From: Myceligenerans indicum
Lineage (GTDB): Bacteria; Actinomycetota; Actinomycetes; Actinomycetales; Cellulomonadaceae
DNA length: 64,000 nt
Assembly: GCF_016742955.1 (NCBI RefSeq)
Contig: NZ_JABBYC010000013.1
Location: 33,393 to 97,392, forward strand
Reading direction: 5' to 3'
Position numbers and translations under genes: made by a program. This document shows, piece after piece, positions 9,365-17,111 of this stretch; positions within the stretch are counted from its first letter, which is position 1; the number at the start of each line of letters is the position of its first letter. The notes beneath the pieces were generated by a model, which searched no databases, had not been told where the DNA came from, and saw only the letters and a list, made by a program, of their open reading frames with translations.

Positions 9365-9406
9365 ACCGAAGCGCACGCTCGTCCCTCCGAAGCGCATGGT
9401 CGTCCC
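9365..9406. repeat. imperfect 21-bp tandem duplication
   Basis: Two 21-bp units (9365-9385 and 9386-9406), both beginning ccgaagcgca, differ at a few positions. They lie in the 178-bp gap between the DUF4192 and stress-protein genes; no function is apparent. Confidence 0.55.
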
Positions 9407-9452
9407 GCCGTACGGTGACGCCGGTGCCGGCGGGGCGGGGTCGGTGCGGTCC

Positions 9453-10694
9453 TCAGGACGACGGCTCGAAGGCCTCCTCCTGCGCCGCGTCACGATCCGG
9501 TGCCGTGTCCCCATCCTGCGCACGCAGCAACTCCGCGGTCTCCCTCCGGACCCAGCCTGGCGGCAGCCCCGCCTCGAGCGCACGGGAGACAAGCTTGGCC
9601 AGGGTGTACTCCTCGTCGATCGCGAGCGCGGCGTCGATCCGCCCGGAGGCCACGGCACCGTCCCCGCTCCACCAGGCGACGAGGCCGAGCAGAGTGAGCG
9701 GCGCGGGCCGGCGGGCCCGGGGAACGTGCGCGACGACGGCCTCCAGCACACGCACCGCGGACCCGACCCGCTCCTGACCCGGCCGGACCGCGCCGTCGGG
9801 GTCGACGATGCGGGCCATGGCACGTCCCGCCGCCGCGTCGGTCCGGTTGTCGACCTGCCGCCGCGCGGTCCGGAGGACCGCGTCACCGTCCGTCTCGCCG
9901 CCGTCCGCGGTGATCCAGATCAGGAGCGCGTCGCGCACCCAACGGTCGCCCATGGCGGCAGCGAGCCTGCCGAGCACCGACGGCTCCAGGTCGACGGCTT
10001 CGCCCGGCCCGGCCGCGTCCACCCGCCGCACGGCGGCACGCCACTCACGCAGTGACCGGCCGGCCCAGTCGGGGGTCGTCGCGTGCGCGTTCGCCCATCG
10101 CCCGGCAGCACGTCCGGCAGACCTGCGCGCCTGGGGTGACGCGCTGACGATGCGTAGCCGGTCCTCGCGGCTCGGCGCGACCGAGCGGCCTGCGAGCACC
10201 ATGGACGCCGCGAGCCTGCTGTGGACGATGTCCTCGACCGGCCTCCCCGTGGCGGGGCAGCACAGCGGGTCCGCGCAGTCGAGCGAGCGGTAGCCGCCAG
10301 GCGTGACGATCCACGACTCGGTGCCTGGCAGCCGCCCCTCGACGTGCGCCGCCGTCACCTCCAACGCACGCCGGATCCGGGCTCCGGAGCCGATGGCGGC
10401 CGGCAGGGCGGCGTCGGTGTATCCCACGACGACGACGCGATCGGCCCCGTCCTTCGTCGCGACCCGCGCCAGGGACTCCGCCGCTGCCTCCGCGGCCGGC
10501 CGCCCATCGGTGCACCGCCCGTCGAAGGCATCCAGGTCGAGGCGGGCGACCAGCCCGACGAGCTGGCGCCTTCCACGCACGCTGACCACGACGACGGACT
10601 CGGAAGGCCGGTAGCCGAGCCGGAAGGGGATGAAGGCGAGAAGGTCCTGAGGGCCTCGCACCCGCACGGTGATGGCGTTGGCGTTCGTGTTCAT
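9453..10694 (-). CDS. DUF4192 protein
   Basis: 413 residues. The N-terminal part fits DUF4192, an actinobacterial family of unknown function: ITVRVRGPQDLLAFIPFRLG, then ESVVVVSVRG and VVVVGYTD. The middle has WIVTPGGYRSLDCADPLCCPATG, with a close Cys pair, and the C-terminal third is helical. No signal peptide or membrane segment is seen, so it is probably cytoplasmic. The ATG at 10694 is the first with the family's expected N-terminus; the much longer upstream reading frame overlaps the divergent lipoprotein gene and is rejected. A 24-bp perfect palindrome lies 46 bp upstream, in the shared divergent promoter region. Confidence 0.8.
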   Translation of the reverse strand: MNTNANAITVRVRGPQDLLAFIPFRLGYRPSESVVVVSVRGRRQLVGLVARLDLDAFDGRCTDGRPAAEAAAESLARVATKDGADRVVVVGYTDAALPAAIGSGARIRRALEVTAAHVEGRLPGTESWIVTPGGYRSLDCADPLCCPATGRPVEDIVHSRLAASMVLAGRSVAPSREDRLRIVSASPQARRSAGRAAGRWANAHATTPDWAGRSLREWRAAVRRVDAAGPGEAVDLEPSVLGRLAAAMGDRWVRDALLIWITADGGETDGDAVLRTARRQVDNRTDAAAGRAMARIVDPDGAVRPGQERVGSAVRVLEAVVAHVPRARRPAPLTLLGLVAWWSGDGAVASGRIDAALAIDEEYTLAKLVSRALEAGLPPGWVRRETAELLRAQDGDTAPDRDAAQEEAFEPSS

Positions 10695-10739
10695 GACCAC
10701 CAGCAAACGGGTGCGATCGCGGTTCCGCCGGTCCCCTGG

Positions 10740-10763
10740 CCGCTGCCTGTCGACAGGCAGCGG
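10740..10763. promoter_or_regulatory. 24-bp perfect palindrome between divergent genes
   Basis: CCGCTGCCTGTCGACAGGCAGCGG reads identically on both strands. It is 46 bp before the DUF4192 start and 73 bp before the lipoprotein start, where an operator for both could sit. A cruciform or RNA hairpin is the alternative. Confidence 0.5.
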
Positions 10764-10823
10764 ATCCGGGTAGCTGTGGTCGGCGTCGAACGCGGAGGTT
10801 GCCGTGCGGCGGGTACCAACGGC

Positions 10824-10829
10824 TACCGT
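10824..10829 (+). promoter_or_regulatory. -10-like TACCGT for lipoprotein gene
   Basis: TACCGT ends 6 nt before GTG 10836. Confidence 0.45.
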
Positions 10830-10835
10830 ATCGGG

Positions 10836-11507
10836 GTGCCGAGAATTCTCCCGACAGGCCGTGTGGAGCCCACGAAGAGCGACGCAGGACGAAGCATCCG
10901 CCGTGCGGCCGCCCGTGTCACGGTGACAGCCGTGGCAGCCTCGCTGCTGCTGACCGGGTGCGAGGCGCGCGAGACCCTGAGTGACATCGCCGGAGAGTTC
11001 GGCAACGCCCGCCAGGTCGATGAACCGGAGAGCACGCCCGTCGCGGCGCCCGACCCGTCGGCCGCGGGCGACCCGTCCGCTTCCCCGAGCACGCCTCCGA
11101 CGCCGGAGGTCCTGCCGAGCTTCGACGCCAGGAGCGCGGTGGGAGACTTCGCGCCGGGATTCCCGAAGAACGTGGTGTCGGTGCCGGACGGTGCGAAGCT
11201 TCTGGCCACCTCTGCGGCACCGGTCGCGGGCTCGAAGCCGGAGACGGTGCAGGTCACGCTGAATCTGTCGGCGAAGCAGTCCCCCGAGAAACTGCTCGCG
11301 CAGATCACCTCGATCCTGGCGGAGAACGGCTTCGAGGCGTTGGATGCCCCGGCCAAGAGCGGGCTCACGGCACAATCCGCGTTCACCCGCAAGACCAAGG
11401 TGAAGAAGACCACCGTCAACGAATCGCTGCTGGTGGGCGTTCTGAAGGACGGCGACCGCTCGCTGCTCACCCTGAGCGGGACCGTCGCGACCGGAGAGGG
11501 CGCCTAG
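10836..11507 (+). CDS. lipoprotein of unknown function
   Basis: 223 residues. A basic N-terminus (about 28 residues) leads to a hydrophobic core and the lipobox LLTGC. A Pro/Ser/Asp linker follows, then a compact domain of about 130 residues beginning near SFDARSAVGDFAPGFPKNVVSVPDGAKLL and ending LTLSGTVATG. I do not recognise the family. The alternating strand/helix look and the export signal suggest an envelope protein. It starts at GTG 10836, next to TACCGT. It ends 9 bp before the prenyl synthase start, and its stop codon lies within that gene's -10 element. Confidence 0.75.
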   Translation: MPRILPTGRVEPTKSDAGRSIRRAAARVTVTAVAASLLLTGCEARETLSDIAGEFGNARQVDEPESTPVAAPDPSAAGDPSASPSTPPTPEVLPSFDARSAVGDFAPGFPKNVVSVPDGAKLLATSAAPVAGSKPETVQVTLNLSAKQSPEKLLAQITSILAENGFEALDAPAKSGLTAQSAFTRKTKVKKTTVNESLLVGVLKDGDRSLLTLSGTVATGEGA

Positions 11508-11510
11508 GCT
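11505..11510 (+). promoter_or_regulatory. -10-like TAGGCT for prenyl synthase
   Basis: TAGGCT overlaps the TAG stop of the lipoprotein gene and ends 6 nt before GTG 11517. Confidence 0.45.
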
Positions 11511-11516
11511 GGCTCC

Positions 11517-12656
11517 GTGGCTCTCACCTCCTCCCCCGTCCCGACAACACCCGCCGCACTCGTCGACGTCGAGGACCTGCGGTCCCGCGTCGACGCCGCC
11601 GTCACGGCCCACCTGACGGCCCTGGCAGCGGAGATCGCGGCCGTCAGCGCGGGAGCCGACGGTGCCGCGACCGCGCTGACCGATCAGGCGTCCACGCTCC
11701 TGTCCGGGGGCAAGCGGCTGCGTGCCGCGTTGTGCTGGTGGTCGTTCCGCGCCCACGGCGGCGCATCGTCCGGCCCGGCCTCCGAGGCGGTGGTGCGCAC
11801 GGGCGCCGCCCTGGAACTGTTCCAGGCGGCAGCCCTGCTGCACGACGACGTGATGGACAACTCCGACACGCGACGCGGCGCGCCCACCGCGCACCGCGCG
11901 TTCGCCGCACGGCACGCCGGATCAAGCTGGTCGGGCGACTCCGGGCGGTTCGGGGAGGCGGGCGCGATCCTGCTGGGCGATCTCGTCCTGATCGCGGCAC
12001 AGCGGGAACTCTCCGCCGCGCTCGCCGCGCTCGCGGAGGTCGCGCCGTCGGTGCGCGATGCGTTCGACCGGATGCAGAGCGAGGTCGTGACCGGCCAGTT
12101 CCTCGACGTGCTCGTGCAGGCCGAGCCCTGGGGTACCGATCCGGCCGCCGACGAGGAGCGGGCGCGGGCCGTGCTGCGGGCCAAGGCCGCCGGGTACTCG
12201 GTCGCCTCTCCGCTGGAGCTCGGCGCCCTCCTGGCCGGCGCGAGCCGCGAGAGCGCCGATCGGATCTACTCCGCAGGCGTTCCCCTCGGCGAGGCGTTCC
12301 AGTTGCGCGACGACGTGCTGGGTGTGTTCGGCGACCCCTCTGTGACCGGCAAACCCGCCGGTGACGACCTGCGCGAGGGAAAGCGCACCGTCCTGGTGGC
12401 GCGCGCGATGGCCGGTCTGCGATCCGCCGGTCGCGACCTGCTGACCGGTTCCCTGGGCAACCCCGGCCTGTCCGACGACGATGTCCGGCGCATCCGCGAG
12501 GTCATCGTGGAGTCCGGCGCCCTGAACGACGTCGAGCACCTCATCGATGGGCTGTACACGACCGCGAGGGCGCAGCTCGACGCCGCGGACCTTGCCGCAC
12601 GGGGCCGCGAGATGCTGTCCGCGATCGCACGAGCGCTGGTCGACCGCGACGCCTGA
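11517..12656 (+). CDS. polyprenyl diphosphate synthase (trans-type)
   Basis: 379 residues of the all-alpha isoprenyl synthase fold. The first Asp-rich motif is LLHDDVMDNSDTRRG (allylic substrate and Mg). The second is QLRDDVLGVFGD, followed by GKPAGDDLREGKRT. The enzyme condenses isopentenyl diphosphate with an allylic diphosphate. The Ala and Leu residues before the first DDxxD (LFQAAALLHDD) suggest a geranylgeranyl or longer product, feeding menaquinone side chains or carotenoids; chain length cannot be fixed from sequence. With the next two genes it matches M. tuberculosis idsA2-Rv2175c-pknL order. GTG 11517 is next to TAGGCT. Confidence 0.9.
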   Translation: MALTSSPVPTTPAALVDVEDLRSRVDAAVTAHLTALAAEIAAVSAGADGAATALTDQASTLLSGGKRLRAALCWWSFRAHGGASSGPASEAVVRTGAALELFQAAALLHDDVMDNSDTRRGAPTAHRAFAARHAGSSWSGDSGRFGEAGAILLGDLVLIAAQRELSAALAALAEVAPSVRDAFDRMQSEVVTGQFLDVLVQAEPWGTDPAADEERARAVLRAKAAGYSVASPLELGALLAGASRESADRIYSAGVPLGEAFQLRDDVLGVFGDPSVTGKPAGDDLREGKRTVLVARAMAGLRSAGRDLLTGSLGNPGLSDDDVRRIREVIVESGALNDVEHLIDGLYTTARAQLDAADLAARGREMLSAIARALVDRDA

Positions 12657-12703
12657 ACGCCGGTGCACGGCCCCGGGACCGCATTCTCGCGCGGGGCACG
12701 GAA

Positions 12704-12721
12704 CTCGGGCCGGGGCCCGAG
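12704..12721. terminator. short GC hairpin between convergent genes
   Basis: CTCGGGCC and GGCCCGAG (12704-12711, 12714-12721) flank a 2-nt loop, between the prenyl synthase stop and the stop of the convergent Rv2175c-like gene. Confidence 0.4.
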
Positions 12722-12751
12722 GCCTGCTGGGTCAGCGGCCCGGTCCGGAGC

Positions 12752-13123
12752 TCAGAACAGTGCCTGCGCCACCCGGCGCACCTGGGCACGCTGGCCCTGG
12801 CGCAGCGCCTCGAGCGGTGCCATGCCGAGCGAGTCCTCGTGCTCGTGGAGCCACTCGATGATCTCGGGGTCCTTGAAGCCCGCGTCCGTCAGCAGCACGA
12901 TCGTCCCGCGCAGGGTGGCGATGATCTCACCGTCCTGCAGGAAGCCGGCAGGGACCTGCCACACGGAACGGTCCCCGTGCTTGACCGCCACCACATGCCG
13001 GTCCCGCACCAGTCGGCGGGCACGTCCGAAGTCGATACCGAGAGCGTCGGCGAGGTCCGGCAAGGTCAGCCATTCGTCGACGAGTGCGTCCAGGCCCGGG
13101 TCATCTGGCGTCGTGGTGCTCAC
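12752..13123 (-). CDS. Rv2175c-family DNA-binding protein, likely PknL substrate
   Basis: 123 residues. The N-terminal half is a winged-helix or HTH fold: WLTLPDLADALGIDFGRARRLVRDRHVVAVKHGDRSVW. A C-terminal helical domain (from about residue 62) ends EALRQGQRAQVRRVAQALF. In M. tuberculosis, Rv2175c binds DNA weakly and is phosphorylated by PknL on an N-terminal Thr; this protein begins MSTTTPDD, which offers similar Thr residues. It is divergent from pknL (118 bp apart), as in mycobacteria. GTG 13123 is 6 nt from TAGGAT. Target sites are not known. Confidence 0.82.
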   Translation of the reverse strand: MSTTTPDDPGLDALVDEWLTLPDLADALGIDFGRARRLVRDRHVVAVKHGDRSVWQVPAGFLQDGEIIATLRGTIVLLTDAGFKDPEIIEWLHEHEDSLGMAPLEALRQGQRAQVRRVAQALF

Positions 13124-13129
13124 CGGTAG

Positions 13130-13135
13130 ATCCTA
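13130..13135 (-). promoter_or_regulatory. -10-like TAGGAT for Rv2175c homologue
   Basis: TAGGAT ends 6 nt before GTG 13123. Confidence 0.45.
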
Positions 13136-13227
13136 TCCGGCCGCGGCTCCGCGGCGACGTCCGAGGCTGTCCGCGCAGCACCGTCCGAGGACAGGACGTT
13201 CCATACCCGCATGTCACCGTGCGCCCG

Positions 13228-13233
13228 TAGACT
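13228..13233 (+). promoter_or_regulatory. -10-like TAGACT for pknL
   Basis: TAGACT ends 8 nt before GTG 13242. Confidence 0.4.
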
Positions 13234-13241
13234 GTGGGTCT

Positions 13242-14486
13242 GTGGCTTCCGTGACTCAAGACCCCCTCGTCGGACAGACGGTCGACGGTCGGTACCAGGT
13301 CACCGAACGCGTCGCGAGCGGCGGGATGGCGACCGTGTACCGCGCTCGGGACACCCGCCTGAACCGCGAGCTCGCGCTCAAGGTGATGCACCCACATCTC
13401 GCCGAGGGCGACCAGGCCGCCGACTTCGTGGCACGGTTCCGGCGCGAGGCCCGGGCCGGCGCCGGCGTCTCGCACCCCGGCGTGGTGGCCATGTACGACC
13501 AGGGCCACGACGGCGATCTCAGCTATCTGACGATGGAGTACGTCCCGGGAACGAACCTGCGCCAGCTCCTGCGCGAGGGTGCTCTGACCGTCCGCCGGAC
13601 GTTCGCGCTCCTCGACCAGGTGCTCTCCGCCCTCTCCGCGGCGCATGACCACGGGGTCGTCCATCGTGACATCAAGCCGGAGAACGTCCTCCTGAACACG
13701 AACGGACGAAAGGCCAAGGTGGCGGACTTCGGTCTGGCCCGTGCCGTCACGGAGATGACGCAGACGTCGACCGGCACCGTGTTCGGCACCGTGGCCTACA
13801 TGGCACCCGAGGTCATCTCGACCGGCAAGTGCGATGTCCGGGCCGACGTGTACGCGGTCGGGATCATGGCCTTCGAGATGCTCACGGGGAAGCAGCCGTT
13901 CTCGGGCGACACCCCGATCCAGGTCGCGTACGCACACGTGAACAGGGACATCCCCACGCCGTCCACCGTGGTCGAGGGGCTCGGTGACGCGGTCGAGCAC
14001 CTGGTGCGCACGCTCGCCGCACGCGACCCCGCGGATCGGCCCGCCGACGGCCGGGCGGCACTGCAGCTGCTCCGTGCGGTATGGAAGGCCCTGCCCGCCG
14101 AAGTGCTCGACGCCACCCCTCAAGACCTGGGAACACCCGAGACACCGCCACCCGCGCCCACGTCGCCCGTCGGCCACGCCGGCACTCCTGGCCCGCGCAC
14201 GGACATCTCCCCGTCGCTGCTGCCCCCGCTCGGGCCGCGCACGGCGAACGGGCCGCAGCACGCCGCCGCCGTACCGATCACCCGACCGCGTCGCAGAGGG
14301 CGCATCGGTGCCCTGATCACCATCGCGATCCTGCTCGCCCTGCTCCTGATCGGACTCGCCTGGGCCGACGGCGACGGCAGGTTCGACTGGGTGCGGCCGG
14401 GACCGGGAACGTCCCCGGCCGCGGGTGCCGCCCCGGCCGCGGTCGAGGAACCGCTGCCGGAGCCGCCGTCAGCCGTCCGAAGCTGA
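13242..14486 (+). CDS. pknL: PknL-like Ser/Thr protein kinase
   Basis: 414 residues. The kinase domain (about 17-280) is complete: ASGGMATVY loop, LALKVMHPH with the ATP-binding Lys, HRDIKPEN catalytic loop, DFGLAR metal motif, and GTVAYMAPE after the activation segment TEMTQTSTGT, whose Thr residues are likely autophosphorylation sites. A Pro-rich juxtamembrane stretch follows, then one transmembrane helix (IGALITIAILLALLLIGLAW, about residues 345-364). About 50 residues remain outside, without PASTA repeats, like mycobacterial PknL. The neighbouring Rv2175c homologue is the expected substrate. GTG 13242 was chosen from its -10 spacing. The 3' end overlaps convergent lgt by 18 bp. Confidence 0.9.
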   Translation: MASVTQDPLVGQTVDGRYQVTERVASGGMATVYRARDTRLNRELALKVMHPHLAEGDQAADFVARFRREARAGAGVSHPGVVAMYDQGHDGDLSYLTMEYVPGTNLRQLLREGALTVRRTFALLDQVLSALSAAHDHGVVHRDIKPENVLLNTNGRKAKVADFGLARAVTEMTQTSTGTVFGTVAYMAPEVISTGKCDVRADVYAVGIMAFEMLTGKQPFSGDTPIQVAYAHVNRDIPTPSTVVEGLGDAVEHLVRTLAARDPADRPADGRAALQLLRAVWKALPAEVLDATPQDLGTPETPPPAPTSPVGHAGTPGPRTDISPSLLPPLGPRTANGPQHAAAVPITRPRRRGRIGALITIAILLALLLIGLAWADGDGRFDWVRPGPGTSPAAGAAPAAVEEPLPEPPSAVRS

Positions 14487-15650
14487 CCCTGTGGGCGCTA
14501 CCCCGCCCTGGTCACCGGGTACGCGCTTGTCGCCGGAGTCCTTGCCCTCGGAGTCCTCCTCGTCAGGCTCCACGGCCTGGGGATCTCCGTCCTCGACGGC
14601 CTCACGCCCGGCGTCGGTCCTGCCGGGTTCCGTCCCGTCCAGGTCCGGCGCGTCGGGTTCCGTGCCCTCGGTCCCTGCTGATCCCTCGGGTTCCGTCCGG
14701 GCGGGTTCTGTACCCTCGGCTTCCGTATCGCCGGCGTCCGTCGCCTCGGCCCGAGCCGCACCCGCCACGGCGGCCCCCTCCCCCGAGACGGCGCCGCCCG
14801 CAGCCGGCTCGCGTCCCGGCACGAAGACGGACTCCTCGCGCTCCGGGTGCTGCCGTCCCCGGACCACGAACAGCGTGAGTCCGAGGAGCGCCACCAGGAT
14901 CGACACCGCCGAGTTCGCGGGAAGGCCCAGATAGGTGTCGCTCGTCGGATCGATGCGCAGCAGCTCCAGCCACGCCCGGCCCACCCCGTACCAGACCATG
15001 TAGAGCCCGAACAGGCGCCCCCAGCGCAGCTGGAACCGCCGGTCCAGTGCCACGAGCACCCCGGCGCCGACGAGGTTCCACAACGCCTCGTACAGGAACA
15101 GCGGGTGGAAGAGGGTTCCCGCGGCTTCCCCGGCGGGGAACATCGCCGCGTCGGGGTCGATCTCCAGGCCCCACGGGAGAGTGGTCGGGTTGCCGAACAG
15201 CTCGTGGTTCCACCAGTTGCCGCCACGCCCGATGGCCTGCGCCACCAGCATCGCGGGTGCGAGCGCGTCCGCGAACGACCAGAACCGGATGCCCGCCCGC
15301 CGGCAGGCGATCCACGCGCCGACGGCTCCGCCGATCAACGATCCGAAGATCGCATTGCCCCCGTCCCAGATGCGCACCACGTCCCACGGGTCGGCGCCCG
15401 CATAGAAGTAGTCCCCGGTGTGGGTGAGCACGTGGTAGAAGCGCGCACCGACGATGCCGAGCGGAACCGCCCAGAGCACGATGTCGAGGACGACGTCGTC
15501 CGGCGCTCCTCGTCGGCTCAGCCGGCGCTGCGTGAGATACGCCGCGACGGCGATCCCCGCGAGCAACCACAGGGCGTAGACGTGGATCGTCAGCGGACCC
15601 AGGTTGATGGCGTTCCAGGCCAGGGGCGGGCTGGGGATCGCGTAGGGCAC
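14469..15650 (-). CDS. lgt: prolipoprotein diacylglyceryl transferase
   Basis: 393 residues. About seven membrane spans fill residues 1-275. The signature AQAIGRGGNWWNHELFG and the upstream WDGGNAIFGSLIGG contain the conserved Arg, Asn and His of Lgt. The enzyme moves diacylglycerol from phosphatidylglycerol to the lipobox Cys of preprolipoproteins, several of which are encoded in this window. The last 110 residues are an unusual acidic tail rich in Glu, Asp, Gly and Thr, longer than in enterobacterial Lgt but seen in other actinobacteria. GTG 15650 has GAGAGAGG upstream. The 3' end overlaps pknL by 18 bp on the opposite strand. Confidence 0.95.
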   Translation of the reverse strand: MPYAIPSPPLAWNAINLGPLTIHVYALWLLAGIAVAAYLTQRRLSRRGAPDDVVLDIVLWAVPLGIVGARFYHVLTHTGDYFYAGADPWDVVRIWDGGNAIFGSLIGGAVGAWIACRRAGIRFWSFADALAPAMLVAQAIGRGGNWWNHELFGNPTTLPWGLEIDPDAAMFPAGEAAGTLFHPLFLYEALWNLVGAGVLVALDRRFQLRWGRLFGLYMVWYGVGRAWLELLRIDPTSDTYLGLPANSAVSILVALLGLTLFVVRGRQHPEREESVFVPGREPAAGGAVSGEGAAVAGAARAEATDAGDTEAEGTEPARTEPEGSAGTEGTEPDAPDLDGTEPGRTDAGREAVEDGDPQAVEPDEEDSEGKDSGDKRVPGDQGGVAPTGSASDG

Positions 15651-15733
15651 GGATCACTGCCTCTCTCGTCGAAGCTTGCGTGCGGGCATCGGCACCCGCG
15701 ATGGGGACGATACTCGCGGCGTCGTGGCGCAGA

Positions 15734-17083
15734 CTACTGGCGGATCATCTCCGCCACCTGGAAGGCAAGCTCCAGGGACTGCTGATGGTTCAGCCTCGGG
15801 TCCACGAGCGTCTCGTAACGCAGCGCCAGGCCCGCGTCCGAGATCTTCTCCGCCCCTCCGAGCACCTCGGTGACGTCGTCACCCGTGAGTTCCACGTGCA
15901 GGCCGCCGGGCACGGTGCCGAGCGCCCGGTGCACCTCGAAGAACCCCGCGACCTCGTCCAGCACGTCCGACAGGCGGCGCGTCTTGTACCCGGACTCCGA
16001 CGTGATCGTGTTCCCGTGCATGGGATCCGTCACCCAGGTGACGTTCACTCCCGCCCACGTGACCGCCTCGACCAGCGCCGGCAGCACGTCCCGGATCTTC
16101 CCGGCGCCCATCCGCGTGATGAACGTGAGCCTCCCGGGCTCGTTGTCCGGGTTCAGGCGCTCTGCCAGGGCCAGCGCGTCCTGCGGCGCCGTCGTCGGGC
16201 CGAGCTTCACCCCGATCGGGTTGGCCACCCGGGACAGGAAGTCCACGTGCGCGCCTTCGAACTGACGCGTGCGCTCCCCGATCCACAGGAAGTGCGCGCT
16301 CGTGTCGTAGGCACGGTCCGTCCGCTGGTCGTGACGGGTCAGGGCGCGTTCGTAGTCCAGGATCAGGGCCTCGTGGCTCAGGAAGAACTCGACCGAACGC
16401 AGCGCGTCGAAGTCCGCGCCGCAGGCGTCCATGAACCGGATCGCGCGGTCGATCTCGTCCGCCGTCCGCTCGTAGCGTGCGTAGGCCGGGTTCGACATGA
16501 AGCCGCGGTTCCACTCGTGCACCTGACGCAGATCCGCGAATCCGCCGGTCGTGAACGCACGCACGACGTTCGCCGTGGCCGACGAGATCCGGTATGCCTG
16601 GTCCAACCGCTCCGGGTCCGGGACCCGCGACTCCTTGGTGAACGCGTGCCCGTTGACCATGTCCCCGCGGTAGGCCGGCAGCGTGACGCCGTCGCGGGTC
16701 TCCTCGTCGCTCGAACGCGGCTTGGCGTACTGCCCCGCCATGCGCCCCATCTTCACCACGGGTGTCGAGGCCGAGTGCGTGAGGATGACGGCCATCTGCA
16801 GGATGGTCCGCACCTTGTTGCGGATCCGGTCCGCGTGCGCGTCCGCGAACGACTCGGCGCAGTCCCCGCCCTGAAGGAGGAACGCCTCGCCCCGCCCGGC
16901 GGCGGCGAGGCGTTCCTTGAGCGTGTCGGCGTCCGCCGGGACCGCCAGCGGCGCGGCGTGCTCGAGGCGCGTCGTCACCGCCGCCAGAGCGTCCACGTCC
17001 GGCCAGACCGGCTGCTGGCGCGCCTCGAGCGTGCGGAAGTGATCGAGCCCTGCGGCCAGGGCGTCGTCGGCGACGGTGCTCAT
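15734..17083 (-). CDS. aroG: class II DAHP synthase
   Basis: 449 residues of the plant-like class II 3-deoxy-D-arabino-heptulosonate-7-phosphate synthase family. Visible motifs are LLQGGDCAESFADAHAD (metal Cys), KMGRMAGQYAKPRS, YRGDMVNGH, FLSHEALILDYE, KLGPTTAPQDAL and a C-terminal VTDPMHGNT. It joins phosphoenolpyruvate and erythrose 4-phosphate in the first step of the shikimate pathway. ATG 17083 is preceded by AGGAG. It lies 28 bp downstream of the phosphofructokinase gene on the same strand, so the two are probably one transcript linking sugar phosphates to aromatic synthesis. Confidence 0.95.
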   Translation of the reverse strand: MSTVADDALAAGLDHFRTLEARQQPVWPDVDALAAVTTRLEHAAPLAVPADADTLKERLAAAGRGEAFLLQGGDCAESFADAHADRIRNKVRTILQMAVILTHSASTPVVKMGRMAGQYAKPRSSDEETRDGVTLPAYRGDMVNGHAFTKESRVPDPERLDQAYRISSATANVVRAFTTGGFADLRQVHEWNRGFMSNPAYARYERTADEIDRAIRFMDACGADFDALRSVEFFLSHEALILDYERALTRHDQRTDRAYDTSAHFLWIGERTRQFEGAHVDFLSRVANPIGVKLGPTTAPQDALALAERLNPDNEPGRLTFITRMGAGKIRDVLPALVEAVTWAGVNVTWVTDPMHGNTITSESGYKTRRLSDVLDEVAGFFEVHRALGTVPGGLHVELTGDDVTEVLGGAEKISDAGLALRYETLVDPRLNHQQSLELAFQVAEMIRQ

Positions 17084-17111
17084 GCTGCTCCTGAACCTGG
17101 TCCGGCGCCGG

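Noticed and set aside
9275..9452. small gene in the 178-bp gap upstream of the stress protein
   Set aside because: The open frame there carries a tandem repeat (MRFGGTSVRFGG-like) but no ribosome-binding site or family similarity.
10695..11915. N-terminal extension of the DUF4192 frame
   Set aside because: It is antisense to the lipoprotein gene and the start of the prenyl synthase gene and has no DUF4192 similarity before MNTNANAITV.
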